From Candidatus Pacearchaeota archaeon CG1_02_39_14 (GTDB taxonomy: Archaea > Nanobdellota > Nanobdellia > Pacearchaeales > GW2011-AR1), in NCBI GenBank assembly GCA_001872315.1, contig MNVZ01000007.1, forward strand, positions 1 through 50,110: a DNA stretch of 50,110 nucleotides, given 5' to 3'. The notes beneath the pieces were generated by a model that was given only the letters and a program-made list of their open reading frames with translations, was not told where the DNA came from and searched no databases. Of this stretch, positions 1-8,408 are shown in pieces. A program made the translations under genes and the position numbers. Positions within the stretch are counted from its first letter, which is position 1, and each line of letters opens with the position of its first letter.

Positions 1-233
1 CTTAGGTGTGTCTTTATCCTCTTCCCTCTGCCTGTCTTTTTTTCACAGGAGGATATGAATTTTTCTATCACATCAAAATTTCTAAGAACGCTTCTTCTGC
101 TTCTTGAAGGCAAAATTTTTGCAGACTCTCTTATGTCAAGTTTCTTGAGATCATCAATGCTCTTTCCTCTATATATCTTCTCCTTGCCTTCCGTTCTGGC
201 TTCAACCTGCTGTCTTCTTTTTTTCTTTGTCAT
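1..233 (-). CDS. rpsS: Ribosomal protein uS19, cut by the window edge
   Basis: Reading the minus strand from ATG at 233 gives MTKKKRRQQV, a basic start, followed by the family segments YRGKSIDDLKKL, LPSRSRRSVLRN and KRIKTHL. These match archaeal uS19, a small-subunit head protein. The frame is open to base 1, so about 77 codons are present and the C-terminal half lies outside the window. It starts one base after the uL2 stop, the usual S10-operon order. The identification is firm from order and motifs. Confidence 0.9.
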   Translation of the reverse strand, partial: MTKKKRRQQVEARTEGKEKIYRGKSIDDLKKLDIRESAKILPSRSRRSVLRNFDVIEKFISSCEKKTGRGKRIKTHL

Positions 234-234
234 T

Positions 235-933
235 TTATCTTCTTCTTCCTGTTCTTCTTGGCCTTATATGTCCTACTTTTCTTCCAGGAGGGGCATTTCT
301 CTTTGCAATCTTACTCTTTACTCTCTTCCCTCTACCTGAACCAAATGGATGATCAATTGCGTTAGTGCTGAGTGCAGAAACTCTTGGGTAAAGTTTTCCT
401 CTTGCCTTCATTTTGAAGAACTTTCTTCCAGCCTTTATGAAAGGTTTTTGCTTCACTCCGTCTCCTGCTATCACTCCAATACTTACTCTGCATTTGCCAT
501 CAAGAATAACTTCTTTTTTATTTGGCATCATTACACCGACCTTATTATAATCATATTTCTTGTTGACCACTGCGCTTGAGCCTGCAGCCCTTATCATTTT
601 TCCTCCATCCCCTGGGTTTCTTTCAATGTTAAAAATTCTTGTTCCAACGGGAGCATTTTGAAGAGTGACCACATTTCCTTCCTTTATCTCATCGCCGCCA
701 ATAACAAAGTTCTGGCCTTCAAGTGCCCCGTTAAATGCAAGTCCATAAAATACTTCCGTGCCTATTCTTGCCTTTGAAAGAGGGGCAGAGTGGGCGGCGG
801 AATGGAATATTTTTTCTATTTTTGCCTCACCCTCATGCATAGGATATCCTACTCTGAACATGAATGCTTTCTTTCTCACTCTGTAAGTGAAGCTTCCCTT
901 TCCTCTTGCCTGTTGTATTATTCTCTTTCCCAT
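235..933 (-). CDS. rpl2: 50S ribosomal protein uL2
   Basis: The 232-aa protein is the usual length for archaeal uL2, which binds 23S rRNA near the peptidyl-transferase centre. It begins MGKRIIQQARGKGS and carries family segments near residues 100-115 (PVGTRIFNIERNPGDGG), the AAGSSA stretch at about 116, and the NAIDHPFGSGRGKR segment close to the C-terminus. The tail is rich in Arg, ending PRRTGRRR. It overlaps uL23 by one base upstream and is followed by uS19 after one base, so the genes are one transcript and are probably translationally coupled. Confidence 0.97.
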   Translation of the reverse strand: MGKRIIQQARGKGSFTYRVRKKAFMFRVGYPMHEGEAKIEKIFHSAAHSAPLSKARIGTEVFYGLAFNGALEGQNFVIGGDEIKEGNVVTLQNAPVGTRIFNIERNPGDGGKMIRAAGSSAVVNKKYDYNKVGVMMPNKKEVILDGKCRVSIGVIAGDGVKQKPFIKAGRKFFKMKARGKLYPRVSALSTNAIDHPFGSGRGKRVKSKIAKRNAPPGRKVGHIRPRRTGRRR

Positions 934-1175
934 TAGATCATTCCAAGTTTAGTTGCAATATCAATCGCCGGATTTCTCTTGTCCAGCTTTGCATAAACAA
1001 TTTTCTTGTTATCCTTGATTGAGGTCCTTATTTTGATAACTTTCACTTCAAATACCTTTTCAATCTCTTTTCTCACTTTTTCTTTATTGTATTTTTTCTC
1101 AACTTCGAAAACAAGCGTATTTTCAAGGTCTATCATTCTTACAATTTTTTCAGTGGTAACAGGCCTCAATATCAT
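933..1175 (-). CDS. rpl23: 50S ribosomal protein uL23
   Basis: The 80-aa product matches archaeal uL23, which lies at the polypeptide exit tunnel and is a docking site for SRP. Visible family features are RPVTTEKIVRMID at the N-terminus, the FEVEKKYNKEKVRKEIEKVF segment in the middle and IKIRTSIKDNKKIVYAKL with the late DIATKLGMI. It overlaps uL4 upstream by four bases and uL2 downstream by one base, within the uL3-uL4-uL23-uL2-uS19 order. Confidence 0.96.
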   Translation of the reverse strand: MILRPVTTEKIVRMIDLENTLVFEVEKKYNKEKVRKEIEKVFEVKVIKIRTSIKDNKKIVYAKLDKRNPAIDIATKLGMI

Positions 1176-1951
1176 TTTTCCTCCTTCCCAAGCTCAGCAA
1201 GGGCCTTTTCTGTATAAACTGTGAGTCTGCCCAACGGATAGAGGTCAGATATTTTAACATCAAAAGTGTCTTTTATTTCAATCCCCTTCATCTTTATTTT
1301 CTCGTCACTTCCCTTTACCAAAAGAAGCCCTGCAGTGCTCTTGTATTTTCTTCCTCTTCTGCTTCCCTTTCCAGACCTTAATTCTTTTTTCTTCAGGACA
1401 AGTCCGAAAGCTTCCCCGAAGATCGATTTCAGAAGGACAATCATATCCTTTGTTTTCATCCCGTCTATTTTGCTTTCAATGACAACAGGGACCTTTGAAT
1501 CCATTTTTTTCAGGGTTTCATATCTTTTCATAATCCATTTACTGTCACAGGTTGCCGCAAATCCTGATCCAAATGCTATTTTAGTCTCTTTCTTGTTAAG
1601 TCTTTTTTCCTTTCCAATTCCTTTCGGAGGGTGGGCCCTTCTTCCACCCCTGACGCTTGCGACCTCTGCTCCAATCCAAAAGAACTGTGTTCCTCTTTTC
1701 CACATAGTCTTTCTCGGAATCCTGGAAATCCCTTTTCCATAGTGTCCTCCCCATCTGTGTCTTTGGTGGCTTATTGTTCCGGAGGCTGAATGTCTCTTCC
1801 CGGATTCAGGCCCAGGGGAATAAGGCTGGATAAACTTCTCCATCTCAAAATATTTTGCGACAATATCCTCTCTTACTTTCTGGTCGAAAATCTTAGGCAT
1901 CTCAATTTCACTTTTCTTCTTTCCCTTTGTGTCATACAATGTTGCTTTCAT
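1172..1951 (-). CDS. rpl4: 50S ribosomal protein uL4
   Basis: The 259-aa protein is normal length for archaeal uL4. It starts MKATLYDTKGKKKSEIEMP, has the RRWG-like loop (HRWGGHYGKG, about residues 65-75) and the long basic extension VRGGRRAHPPKG that reaches into the exit tunnel, and the typical AFGSGFAATCD segment. It overlaps uL3 by one base and uL23 by four. In bacteria uL4 also regulates the S10 operon; nothing here shows whether it does so in this organism, although the operon leader has a hairpin at 2961-2987. Confidence 0.96.
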   Translation of the reverse strand: MKATLYDTKGKKKSEIEMPKIFDQKVREDIVAKYFEMEKFIQPYSPGPESGKRHSASGTISHQRHRWGGHYGKGISRIPRKTMWKRGTQFFWIGAEVASVRGGRRAHPPKGIGKEKRLNKKETKIAFGSGFAATCDSKWIMKRYETLKKMDSKVPVVIESKIDGMKTKDMIVLLKSIFGEAFGLVLKKKELRSGKGSRRGRKYKSTAGLLLVKGSDEKIKMKGIEIKDTFDVKISDLYPLGRLTVYTEKALAELGKEEK

Positions 1952-2907
1952 TATGCTTTGACCTCCAAAAGTTCATAATCTCTCTTCGTCTGCCTCTTAT
2001 TTGGTCTTATGGGGGGGGTTATTAAAATCTGCCTCTTTGCCGGCCCCTGCACGCTTCCTGCGAGAATCAAATAGTTACCCTTCAGGTTGCCATAATTCTT
2101 GAACCCTTCTTTCCTGTTGATGTCTTTTTCCTTTATGTCCGCCACCTCAAGAACCTTCAGGTTGTAATGGACTCTCGTGAACATCCCAAGCTGTCCCGGC
2201 ATCGGAACTCTGAAGGTAACTCTTGCAGGATGCCATGGCCCTATGCTTCCAACTTTTCTTATACCCTTTTCAGATTTATGATGCCTTAGTTTTACTCCAA
2301 ATCTCTTTACTGCTCCCTGAAATCCCTTTCCTTTCGTAAGCCCTCTGGCGTCAACCAAATCCCACTTTAGAAGGTCCTTGGCAGAAATTTCCTTTCCTAT
2401 AAGGCTTTTGACAAATTCAAGCTTTTTGTCAGACTTTATACCTATTTCCATAAAATCAGGGCCTTTTTTGAACATGTCTTTCATTACAGAATATGCTATA
2501 ACTCTTATATCATCCCAGTCTTTCACCTTGTCAATTTCATCAGCATTCTTAACATTTTTCCCAACTTTCATTTTTTTCTTTAGAACCTTCTCATTACTAA
2601 GGACAATATCTTTAATCACCTTTCCATTTTTGTAAAATCTTACAGAAAATATTTGCATATTTGGGACCTCTAATATTGTGGCAGGGATGACTATTCTCTT
2701 GCCTTTTGTCAAAGAATGGGGAGTATTATCTTTTATTACCACGGAAGTCATTCCGACTTTATATCCTATACAACCGAGAACACCTTCTTCTTTCACAGAA
2801 GGAGATTTGAAAATTGGCTTCCAGTTAACACTAGGAATAAATCTGCTTGCCCTTTTACGAGGCCAGAACTGCAAGCTTCCGTGCCTTGGTCTTGTTGATT
2901 TTGACAT
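1951..2907 (-). CDS. rpl3: 50S ribosomal protein uL3
   Basis: The 318-aa protein is archaeal uL3, the first gene of the S10-type operon here. It opens MSKSTRPRHGSLQFWPRKRA, carries the KGKGFQGAVKRFGVK motif near residue 195 and the HPARVTFRVPMPGQLGMFTR segment that approaches the peptidyl-transferase centre, and ends in a basic tail. A run of eight G near 2010-2020 lies inside the gene (PPIRP codons) and does not break the frame. The likely transcript starts about 90 bases upstream, after a TATA box near 3019-3030, so unlike most genes in this window it has a leader. Confidence 0.97.
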   Translation of the reverse strand: MSKSTRPRHGSLQFWPRKRASRFIPSVNWKPIFKSPSVKEEGVLGCIGYKVGMTSVVIKDNTPHSLTKGKRIVIPATILEVPNMQIFSVRFYKNGKVIKDIVLSNEKVLKKKMKVGKNVKNADEIDKVKDWDDIRVIAYSVMKDMFKKGPDFMEIGIKSDKKLEFVKSLIGKEISAKDLLKWDLVDARGLTKGKGFQGAVKRFGVKLRHHKSEKGIRKVGSIGPWHPARVTFRVPMPGQLGMFTRVHYNLKVLEVADIKEKDINRKEGFKNYGNLKGNYLILAGSVQGPAKRQILITPPIRPNKRQTKRDYELLEVKA

Positions 2908-2960
2908 TTGTGTATATCATTTTTTTATGGCGCAACTCTACCAAGTTTTACTTTCCTAAG

Positions 2961-2987
2961 CAAGTCCCAGTTATCAGCTGGTTCTTG
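2961..2987 (-). promoter_or_regulatory. Hairpin in the leader of the uL3 operon
   Basis: On the minus strand the leader folds as CAAG-AA-CCAG-(7-base loop)-CTGG-GA-CTTG: two 4-bp helices around a symmetric AA/GA internal loop. It sits just inside the predicted transcript start and about 55 bases before the uL3 ATG. A ribosomal-protein operator is a reasonable inference, but no known archaeal motif was matched. Confidence 0.5.
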
Positions 2988-3018
2988 TCCACCGTATGAT
3001 TTAATGCAGAAATTTGGG

Positions 3019-3030
3019 TATATAAATATT
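3019..3030 (-). promoter_or_regulatory. TATA box of the uL3 operon
   Basis: The minus strand reads AATATTTATATA here, a good archaeal TATA box. Counting about 26 bases downstream puts the transcript start near 2998 and leaves a leader of about 90 bases before uL3. Confidence 0.6.
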
Positions 3031-3053
3031 GCCCTTCATCATCAATAGGATAT

Positions 3054-3755
3054 TCAGGCAGAAAACTCTTTCTCTTCTTTGACGGCCAGGCCGTCAACAT
3101 TCGTTTCCCTTACTATTTTTCCCTTTCTTTGGGCCATTTCCCTCATTTTTCTTGGGTCAGGTTCACCTTTCGGGACTATTATTTCATTTATAATAAATGT
3201 GTGCTTTACTTGAACTGCCTTAAATTCCTTAACATCAAATAGAATCTTCCTAACAAGATCAGAATCGTCAGTTTTTAATTTGCAGAAATCCACTTTTGGT
3301 TTCTCATCCGATTTAGTCGACGGCTTTCCCGACTTTGGCATCTTCGCCTTTATCTTTAAATCATTGTTTCCCGACTTAAATGATAAGCCCAGGAACGCTC
3401 TAGGAAATTTGTCGCAGAGCCCGATTATCTCCGGTCCGCTCATCTCATCATTAATGATGTATTTCTTAACTCCCATAAATTGCTTTTTGTCTTTGAATTT
3501 AAGCTCTCCAGTCAGGTCCCTTGTAGAAACCACTATTCCTGTAACCTCTGTCTTCTGCCCGCCAAGTTTCTCTGCAACCATTCTTACAAGTTCAGATGCA
3601 AATTCAGGGGATGTTGATATTGTATAAATTCCTTTTGTCTTTTTAGCCAGAATCATTGCCTTATCCCTATATTCCCCTCTCCCGTATTTCTCAAATTGCA
3701 AATGGACAAATTCATCAATTTTATCATCAAATATTTTCTTAACAAAGCTTTCCAT
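3054..3755 (-). CDS. Conserved-looking hypothetical protein, 233 aa
   Basis: I do not recognise this protein. It is soluble, with no membrane segment, and lysine-rich. Residues about 20-150 look like a folded alpha/beta domain (segments ILAKKTKGIYTISTSPEFAS and TGIVVSTRDLTGELKFKD), a basic linker follows, and the C-terminal part has FKAVQVKHTFIINEIIVPKG. The open frame can start at a TTG at 3797, but a TATA box (TTTATAAAAA, 3777-3786) lies about 26 bases before the ATG at 3755, which fits a leaderless mRNA starting MESFVKKIFDDK. I therefore take 3755. It lies upstream of the uL3 operon on the same strand, with its own promoter. Confidence 0.7.
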   Translation of the reverse strand: MESFVKKIFDDKIDEFVHLQFEKYGRGEYRDKAMILAKKTKGIYTISTSPEFASELVRMVAEKLGGQKTEVTGIVVSTRDLTGELKFKDKKQFMGVKKYIINDEMSGPEIIGLCDKFPRAFLGLSFKSGNNDLKIKAKMPKSGKPSTKSDEKPKVDFCKLKTDDSDLVRKILFDVKEFKAVQVKHTFIINEIIVPKGEPDPRKMREMAQRKGKIVRETNVDGLAVKEEKEFSA

Positions 3756-3828
3756 ACAATCCTTCAGTTTCCTTGGTTTATAAAAATTATCACCCAACCT
3801 TTAAATAGCAAAACCGCTTATTTATACA

Positions 3829-4857
3829 ATGCCTCTGGATGCAAAGTCAATAAACAGAATATCGGCCATTGTGCTTATACTTATTCTCATAGCCCTGACT
3901 TTTATTCTTATCAAGCCAATTATTATTTCCATAATTGCCGGGTTAATCCTTGCGTTTATAGTAAATCCTGTATATCTGAAAGTGAACTCTTTCGTGAAAA
4001 GGCCCACTTTGTCGGCCTTGATTGTCTCCGTCATGGTAGTAGTTATAATATTCATACCTCTTTGGTTCCTGGTTCCTCTGATGATAAGGCAGGTTTTTGA
4101 GATGTTTGCTTTCCTTAGAGGCGCTGATGTAAGATCCTTTGTCGAAATTCTGTTCCCAACCTTCTCAGATGAATTCACAAGGCAGATAACAGGAGTGGTC
4201 TCAAACTTCCTCAACGAAATTTCTGTCTCTATACTGAACTGGTTGTCTGATTTTCTTCTGAATCTTCCTGACCTTCTTCTTCAGGGTGCAGTTCTTATCT
4301 TCGTTTTCTTTTTTGCACTTAGAGATCAGGAAAAGCTTAAGTCTTATGTTTCAGACCTCTCTCCTCTAAATAAGGAACAGGAAAAAATCTTAATAAGAGA
4401 ATTCAAGGGAATTACTTCATCTATAGTTTATGGTTATTTCATCATTGGCGTTGTGCAGGGCATAGCCACAGGAATAGGGCTTTTTGCTTTCGGAGTTCCG
4501 CGTGCCCTTCTTCTGACAATCATAGCAATATTTGCCTCCATGTTCCCTCTATTTGGTCCGTGGGTTGTCTGGCTCCCTGCAGTAGTTTATCTATTCGCGC
4601 AGGGCAACACCTTCGCAGCAGTAGCTTTCATGATATATGGGGTCCTTGTAGTTTCTTCTCTCGATAACATATTAAGACCTTACATAGTTTCAAGAAAGTC
4701 AAGTATCTCTCCGGTAATCGCATTAATAGGGATGATTGGAGGGCTTTTTGTATTTGGACTTCTAGGCCTTATTCTTGGTCCTTTAATCCTAGCGTATCTG
4801 ATAATTTTCTTGACTGCCTACAAAAACAAGCAGCTTTCAAGCATGTTCTCGAAATAA
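3829..4857 (+). CDS. AI-2E family (PerM-like) membrane transporter
   Basis: The 342-aa protein has the layout of the AI-2E/PerM permease family: two N-terminal membrane helices (about residues 8-45), a third at about 60-80, a soluble helical stretch, a central pair, and a C-terminal block with SMFPLFGPWVVWLPAVVYLF, then SSLDNILRPYIVSRKSSISPVIALIGMIGGLFVFGLLGLILGP-type residues. The family's substrate is unclear: some members export a quorum signal, others act as Na/H antiporters or efflux permeases. A TATA box (TTTAAATA, about 3799-3806) lies 26 bases upstream of the ATG, so the mRNA should be leaderless. Confidence 0.85.
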   Translation: MPLDAKSINRISAIVLILILIALTFILIKPIIISIIAGLILAFIVNPVYLKVNSFVKRPTLSALIVSVMVVVIIFIPLWFLVPLMIRQVFEMFAFLRGADVRSFVEILFPTFSDEFTRQITGVVSNFLNEISVSILNWLSDFLLNLPDLLLQGAVLIFVFFFALRDQEKLKSYVSDLSPLNKEQEKILIREFKGITSSIVYGYFIIGVVQGIATGIGLFAFGVPRALLLTIIAIFASMFPLFGPWVVWLPAVVYLFAQGNTFAAVAFMIYGVLVVSSLDNILRPYIVSRKSSISPVIALIGMIGGLFVFGLLGLILGPLILAYLIIFLTAYKNKQLSSMFSK

Positions 4858-4893
4858 GCATCACATTTAAAATCAAGAACCCGTTAAATAATC

Positions 4894-6363
4894 ATGAAAT
4901 TCAAGATAAGGTCTTTCAAGATAGGCGCAGGGAAGCCAATAGTTTTTATCCATAAGTCTGATGCAAAAAATCTTAGCATTCATGTAGGAAACAGAGTAGA
5001 GCTATCAAAAAACAGGAAAAAAATTATTGCAGTAGTGGATTTGGTTGGAAGCTATTTTGAGCCAGGAGAGGTAGGGGTTTCAAGGGAAATAATAAAGAAG
5101 TTAAACCTAAAGTCAGGAGATGAAATAGAGATTTCTCTAACTCCATCCCCCCAGAGCACCGGGCTTATTCAGAAAAAATTATCCTGCACACCATATACAA
5201 AAAAGGAACTTAATACTATAATAAAAGACATAGTGAATAATGCCTTGACAGAAGCAGAAATTGCTTATTTTATTTCAGGCGTCTATCATTGTGGAATGTC
5301 CGATAATGAGATAATAAATCTGACAGAAGCAATATATAATAATGGCGAAAAGATTAAGTGGAGTCACAAAAATGTTGCAGACAAACATTCTATAGGAGGA
5401 ATTCCTGGAAACAGAACAACTCCTATAATTGTTTCCATATGCGCGGCTGCAGGAGTAATAATCCCAAAAACTTCTTCAAGGGCAATCACTTCAGCAGCAG
5501 GTACTGCAGATTCGGTGGAATCGATTGCAAGGGTTGATTTGTCAATCTCCGAAATGAAAAGAGTGGTAAGGAAAACAAATGCCTGCCTTGCATGGGGTGG
5601 CTCTCTGGGCCTGGCTCCTGCCGATGACAAACTTATTCAGGTTGAAAGGCTTATAAATCTGGATCCGGAACCCCAGTTGATAGCTTCAATTCTTGCGAAG
5701 AAGCTCGCCGCAGGAAGCAAATTTGTTCTTCTGGACATTCCCTACGGGAAAAACGCAAAAGTATCCAGGAAGAAAGCAGAACACCTTAAGAATAAATTCA
5801 AGAAGCTTGCAAAGCATTTTAATCTCAAGATTGAGGTGATTCTCACAAAGGGGGATGAGCCTATAGGAAATGGAATTGGTCCCTCTCTCGAAATAATAGA
5901 CGTGATAAAGGTTCTCAAAAGAGAGAATCCTCCTAAGGATCTTGAAAGAAAATCGCTGAAAATGGCCTCAATAATTCTTGAGATGGTTGGGAAGGCGAAA
6001 AAAGGGGAAGGCATGAAAAAAGCCCAGGAGATTTTGAATTCAGGAAAGGCTTACAAAAAGTTCGAAGAGATAATCCTGGCGCAAAGCGGAGAGATTGGAT
6101 ACATAAGGAAAGCAAAATACTCACATAATGTCACTTCTCTAAGGTCTGGAAAAATAACAGCGATCGATAACAAGTTAGTTTCACATGCAGCCAGACTTTC
6201 GGGCTGTCCGACAGATAAGGCCTCCGGAGTCTACATTTACAAACACATCGGAGAGAGAATAGGCAAGAGCGAGGTTATAGCCACAATATATTCTGAATCA
6301 AAACAGAAATTGAGGGAAGCAGTTGAGTTTTTTATAGAGTTCAAACCCATAAAAATAGGGTAA
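4894..6363 (+). CDS. deoA: AMP phosphorylase
   Basis: This 489-aa protein is the archaeal type of AMP phosphorylase, which turns AMP and phosphate into adenine and ribose 1,5-bisphosphate. That product then enters the archaeal nucleotide-salvage route through ribose-1,5-bisphosphate isomerase and type III RuBisCO; neither gene is in this window. The N-terminal 85 residues are the extra beta domain seen in the archaeal enzymes. The thymidine-phosphorylase fold follows, with the phosphate-binding KHSIGG at 164-169, the ITSAAGTADSVE segment near 200, and GNGIGPSLE near 330. A TATA box (CATTTAAAATC, near 4867) sits 26 bases upstream of the ATG. Confidence 0.95.
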   Translation: MKFKIRSFKIGAGKPIVFIHKSDAKNLSIHVGNRVELSKNRKKIIAVVDLVGSYFEPGEVGVSREIIKKLNLKSGDEIEISLTPSPQSTGLIQKKLSCTPYTKKELNTIIKDIVNNALTEAEIAYFISGVYHCGMSDNEIINLTEAIYNNGEKIKWSHKNVADKHSIGGIPGNRTTPIIVSICAAAGVIIPKTSSRAITSAAGTADSVESIARVDLSISEMKRVVRKTNACLAWGGSLGLAPADDKLIQVERLINLDPEPQLIASILAKKLAAGSKFVLLDIPYGKNAKVSRKKAEHLKNKFKKLAKHFNLKIEVILTKGDEPIGNGIGPSLEIIDVIKVLKRENPPKDLERKSLKMASIILEMVGKAKKGEGMKKAQEILNSGKAYKKFEEIILAQSGEIGYIRKAKYSHNVTSLRSGKITAIDNKLVSHAARLSGCPTDKASGVYIYKHIGERIGKSEVIATIYSESKQKLREAVEFFIEFKPIKIG

Positions 6364-6398
6364 ATATAATTTTATATACTCTTTTTATTTCATTTTTA

Positions 6399-6665
6399 AT
6401 GGTCATCAGAGAGCATCACTTGTATGAAATTGTCTCCTACTTTAAGAAGAATCTTAAAAAGGGCTACCCGCAAGGGACTCTTGTGCAGGCTCTGGTGAAT
6501 CAAGGTTATGCAAAAATTCCTATAGAAAAAGGTCTCGCAATAGCCCGGGATGAATTGGCAAATGAGGCACCTAAGTTGAATACAAAGCCCGTAATAAAGA
6601 GAGAAATTGTAGGGCCAAGGATTGAATTTGACAAGAAACCTTTCTGGAAAAAATTCTTCGGGTAA
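6399..6665 (+). CDS. Small hypothetical protein, 88 aa
   Basis: I do not recognise this protein. Its first 55 residues are predicted helical (REHHLYEIVSYFKKNLKKGY, then LVQALVNQGYAKIPIEKGLA), resembling a small helical domain, followed by a Pro/Lys-rich tail ending FWKKFFG. No signal peptide or membrane helix is seen. A TATA box (ATTTTATATAC, near 6373) lies about 26 bases before the ATG, which supports it as a real leaderless gene. It ends just before the convergent tRNA-Ser. Confidence 0.7.
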   Translation: MVIREHHLYEIVSYFKKNLKKGYPQGTLVQALVNQGYAKIPIEKGLAIARDELANEAPKLNTKPVIKREIVGPRIEFDKKPFWKKFFG

Positions 6666-6679
6666 TAATTAAGCATAAA

Positions 6680-6761
6680 CGCCGCTGCCCGGAATCGAAC
6701 CGGGATATCCGTGAGGAAATCAGTTCTCAAGACTGACGCAGTACCATTGTGCCACAGCGGC
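6680..6761 (-). tRNA. tRNA-Ser (anticodon UGA)
   Basis: The minus strand gives a full type II cloverleaf: acceptor GCCGCTG pairing with CAGCGGC, an anticodon stem TCAGT/ACTGA around loop CTTGAGA (anticodon UGA), a long variable arm with TCC/GGA pairing, T arm CCCGG-TTCGATT-CCGGG, and discriminator G at 6680, as expected for serine. CCA is not encoded and there is no intron. Length is 82 nt with the discriminator. Confidence 0.96.
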
Positions 6762-6784
6762 TCAATTTAATAGGACAAAATCAG

Positions 6785-6794
6785 CTTTTAAAGG
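6785..6794 (-). promoter_or_regulatory. TATA box of tRNA-Ser
   Basis: The minus strand reads CCTTTAAAAG. Its centre is about 28 bases from the first base of the mature tRNA, so transcription would start only about 2-3 bases before G1, leaving almost no 5' leader to remove. Confidence 0.55.
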
Positions 6795-7001
6795 TTTACA
6801 ATTCACACAATCTTCTCATTCACACTTCTAAAAACATAGGCCCAAGTCATTAAGATATATCGTCTTTCCGATGATTCTCCCGCTATAAAAGCTCTTCAGA
6901 TTAAAATAAAATAAATCAATTACCTCTTTGGATAAATTTATATATTTCAAGAGTCTAATTTAATCATCGAAAATCAAAAATATTCAACAAGAATATTAGG
7001 A

Positions 7002-8084
7002 ATGGGCCCTAAATTAGGAATTTATTTGAAAAACTATCCAAGAGAAATATCTAAAGGGGATTTAGTAGAAGTGACTTTTTATAAAGACGATAAAAACTAT
7101 CTTTATTTAACGAAATTTAATACTCTCTTAAATCTAAGGACAGAGGTTATTGATTATCTCAGTTTTAGAAAAGGGGAAAAGATTTCTTTATCGATTAAAA
7201 AATTAAAATCCCTCGCAAGGACACAAAAATTATTTAGAGAAGGAAAAATAGACCTACTTCACTTAGTTCCTCAAGAATCTTCAAACGGATATCCGATAGT
7301 GGTTAAATCAATTAGACAAGATGACGAGGAAAAAATAGTTTTATGGTGTTTCCATAATAGGGGCTCGTGTATGCAAATAGAACTGAGAAGGTTTATTGAT
7401 ATCGATTCCTTTGGAAGATTTTTAGGATTGATGCAATCAGAAGGAAATAAGAACAATTTCAAAAATGTTGAGTTTGCAAATGCCTCCCTCAAAGAACATA
7501 AAGATTTTGTAAGATACCTTCATCTTCTAGGCATAAATAGCGAACTTATTAATGTCGATTGCATCCATACATCGCAGAGGGAAAAAGCTAAAGATGCTAT
7601 ATCTTCATACGAAAAAAAGGTAGGAATAGCCGTAAAAAATGTTTATAGTAGCGATAATAACAAATACGGATTAGGTTTCAAATTAAAAATTAGAAATGTA
7701 ATTTTCGCTAATATAGTTATGTTTTCCATGGATAAAATTAGAAAATTAATTACAGAAAGAAAATGGAACCGAAACCTTACTCTTTTGGCTGAAGCTTATT
7801 TTGCCAAATTACTGAGTGGAGACGGAAATGTAGATTTAGCTTTTAAAAACCGGAGATTACCACAAGGCAGGATAAAAATAACCGATGGAAATTTAGATTA
7901 TCTTCAAGACTATCAAATATTGATGAAAAGATTCGGATTCAACCCAAGACTGCTAGAGAAACATATTATTGTCAGGTCTTACTTTAAATTGGATCAGGCT
8001 AAATGGTTATTAAAAATAAAAGCTTTCGAAAACAATCCTAATTCAAAAAAGCTTCAAACTTTTATCAATGCTAGAACTAAATAA
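7002..8084 (+). CDS. LAGLIDADG homing endonuclease, free-standing
   Basis: The 360-aa protein has two LAGLIDADG motifs: FGRFLGLMQSEG at about 137-148 and YFAKLLSGDG at about 266-275, each ending in the acidic metal-binding position (E and D). The spacing fits a single-chain, pseudo-symmetric enzyme that cuts DNA at a long site. The first 125 residues form an extra beta-rich domain of unknown role. The gene is visibly more AT-rich than its neighbours (many AAA, TTA and ATA codons), a sign of transfer. It lies between tRNA-Ser and the L12 operon and is not inside an intron. A TATA-like TTTATATATTT lies near 6937-6947, giving a leader of about 40 bases. Confidence 0.87.
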   Translation: MGPKLGIYLKNYPREISKGDLVEVTFYKDDKNYLYLTKFNTLLNLRTEVIDYLSFRKGEKISLSIKKLKSLARTQKLFREGKIDLLHLVPQESSNGYPIVVKSIRQDDEEKIVLWCFHNRGSCMQIELRRFIDIDSFGRFLGLMQSEGNKNNFKNVEFANASLKEHKDFVRYLHLLGINSELINVDCIHTSQREKAKDAISSYEKKVGIAVKNVYSSDNNKYGLGFKLKIRNVIFANIVMFSMDKIRKLITERKWNRNLTLLAEAYFAKLLSGDGNVDLAFKNRRLPQGRIKITDGNLDYLQDYQILMKRFGFNPRLLEKHIIVRSYFKLDQAKWLLKIKAFENNPNSKKLQTFINARTK

Positions 8085-8117
8085 ATTAGTTGTTTGGTTT
8101 AAAAATTTAAAATAAAC

Positions 8118-8408
8118 TCAACCAAACAAACTTGCTAATCCTGCAGCTGCTTCTTCAACGGGCTTTTTCTCTTCCTTCTTTTCTTCCTTCTTGGCTTCAG
8201 CAGGCGTTCCAGCAGCAGGTGCCGCAACAGCAACGCTTGCATTCTCCAATTCACTGGCTATATCAACGCCTTGAAGTGCTGCAATCAGTGTCTTCACTTT
8301 AGCTTCATCAACTTGTGCTCCAGCAGCAGAGATAACCTTTTTCAGACTTTCCTCATTAACCGGCTGTCCAAGTTTGTGCAAAAGCAAAGCTCCGTATATG
8401 TACTCCAT
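8118..8408 (-). CDS. rpl12: Archaeal ribosomal stalk protein L12 (P1)
   Basis: The 96-aa protein has the helical N-terminal dimerisation domain (MEYIYGALLLHKLG onwards), an Ala/Pro hinge, an acidic-basic KKEEKKEEKK stretch and the conserved C-terminal EEAAAGLASLFG that recruits elongation factors. It is the archaeal P1-type protein, unrelated in fold to bacterial L12. It is the last gene of the uL1-uL10-unknown-L12 operon and overlaps the stop of the upstream unknown gene by one base. Confidence 0.96.
   Translation of the reverse strand: MEYIYGALLLHKLGQPVNEESLKKVISAAGAQVDEAKVKTLIAALQGVDIASELENASVAVAAPAAGTPAEAKKEEKKEEKKPVEEAAAGLASLFG

Noticed and set aside
2010-2020. A run of eight G inside uL3, a possible sequencing frameshift
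   Set aside because: The uL3 frame is intact and family motifs continue on both sides in the same frame.
2925-3032. Open stretch in the uL3 leader that ends LGRVAP
   Set aside because: It has no ATG, GTG or TTG start after the predicted transcript start and overlaps the TATA box; it is more likely structured leader.
2970-3050. A possible C/D box guide RNA (ATGATGA and CTGA on the minus strand)
   Set aside because: The terminal stem and the internal D'/C' boxes are missing and the stretch contains the uL3 promoter.
6680-8084. tRNA-Ser interrupted by an endonuclease-bearing intron
   Set aside because: The tRNA folds completely as 82 contiguous bases, and the endonuclease gene lies 240 bases outside it.
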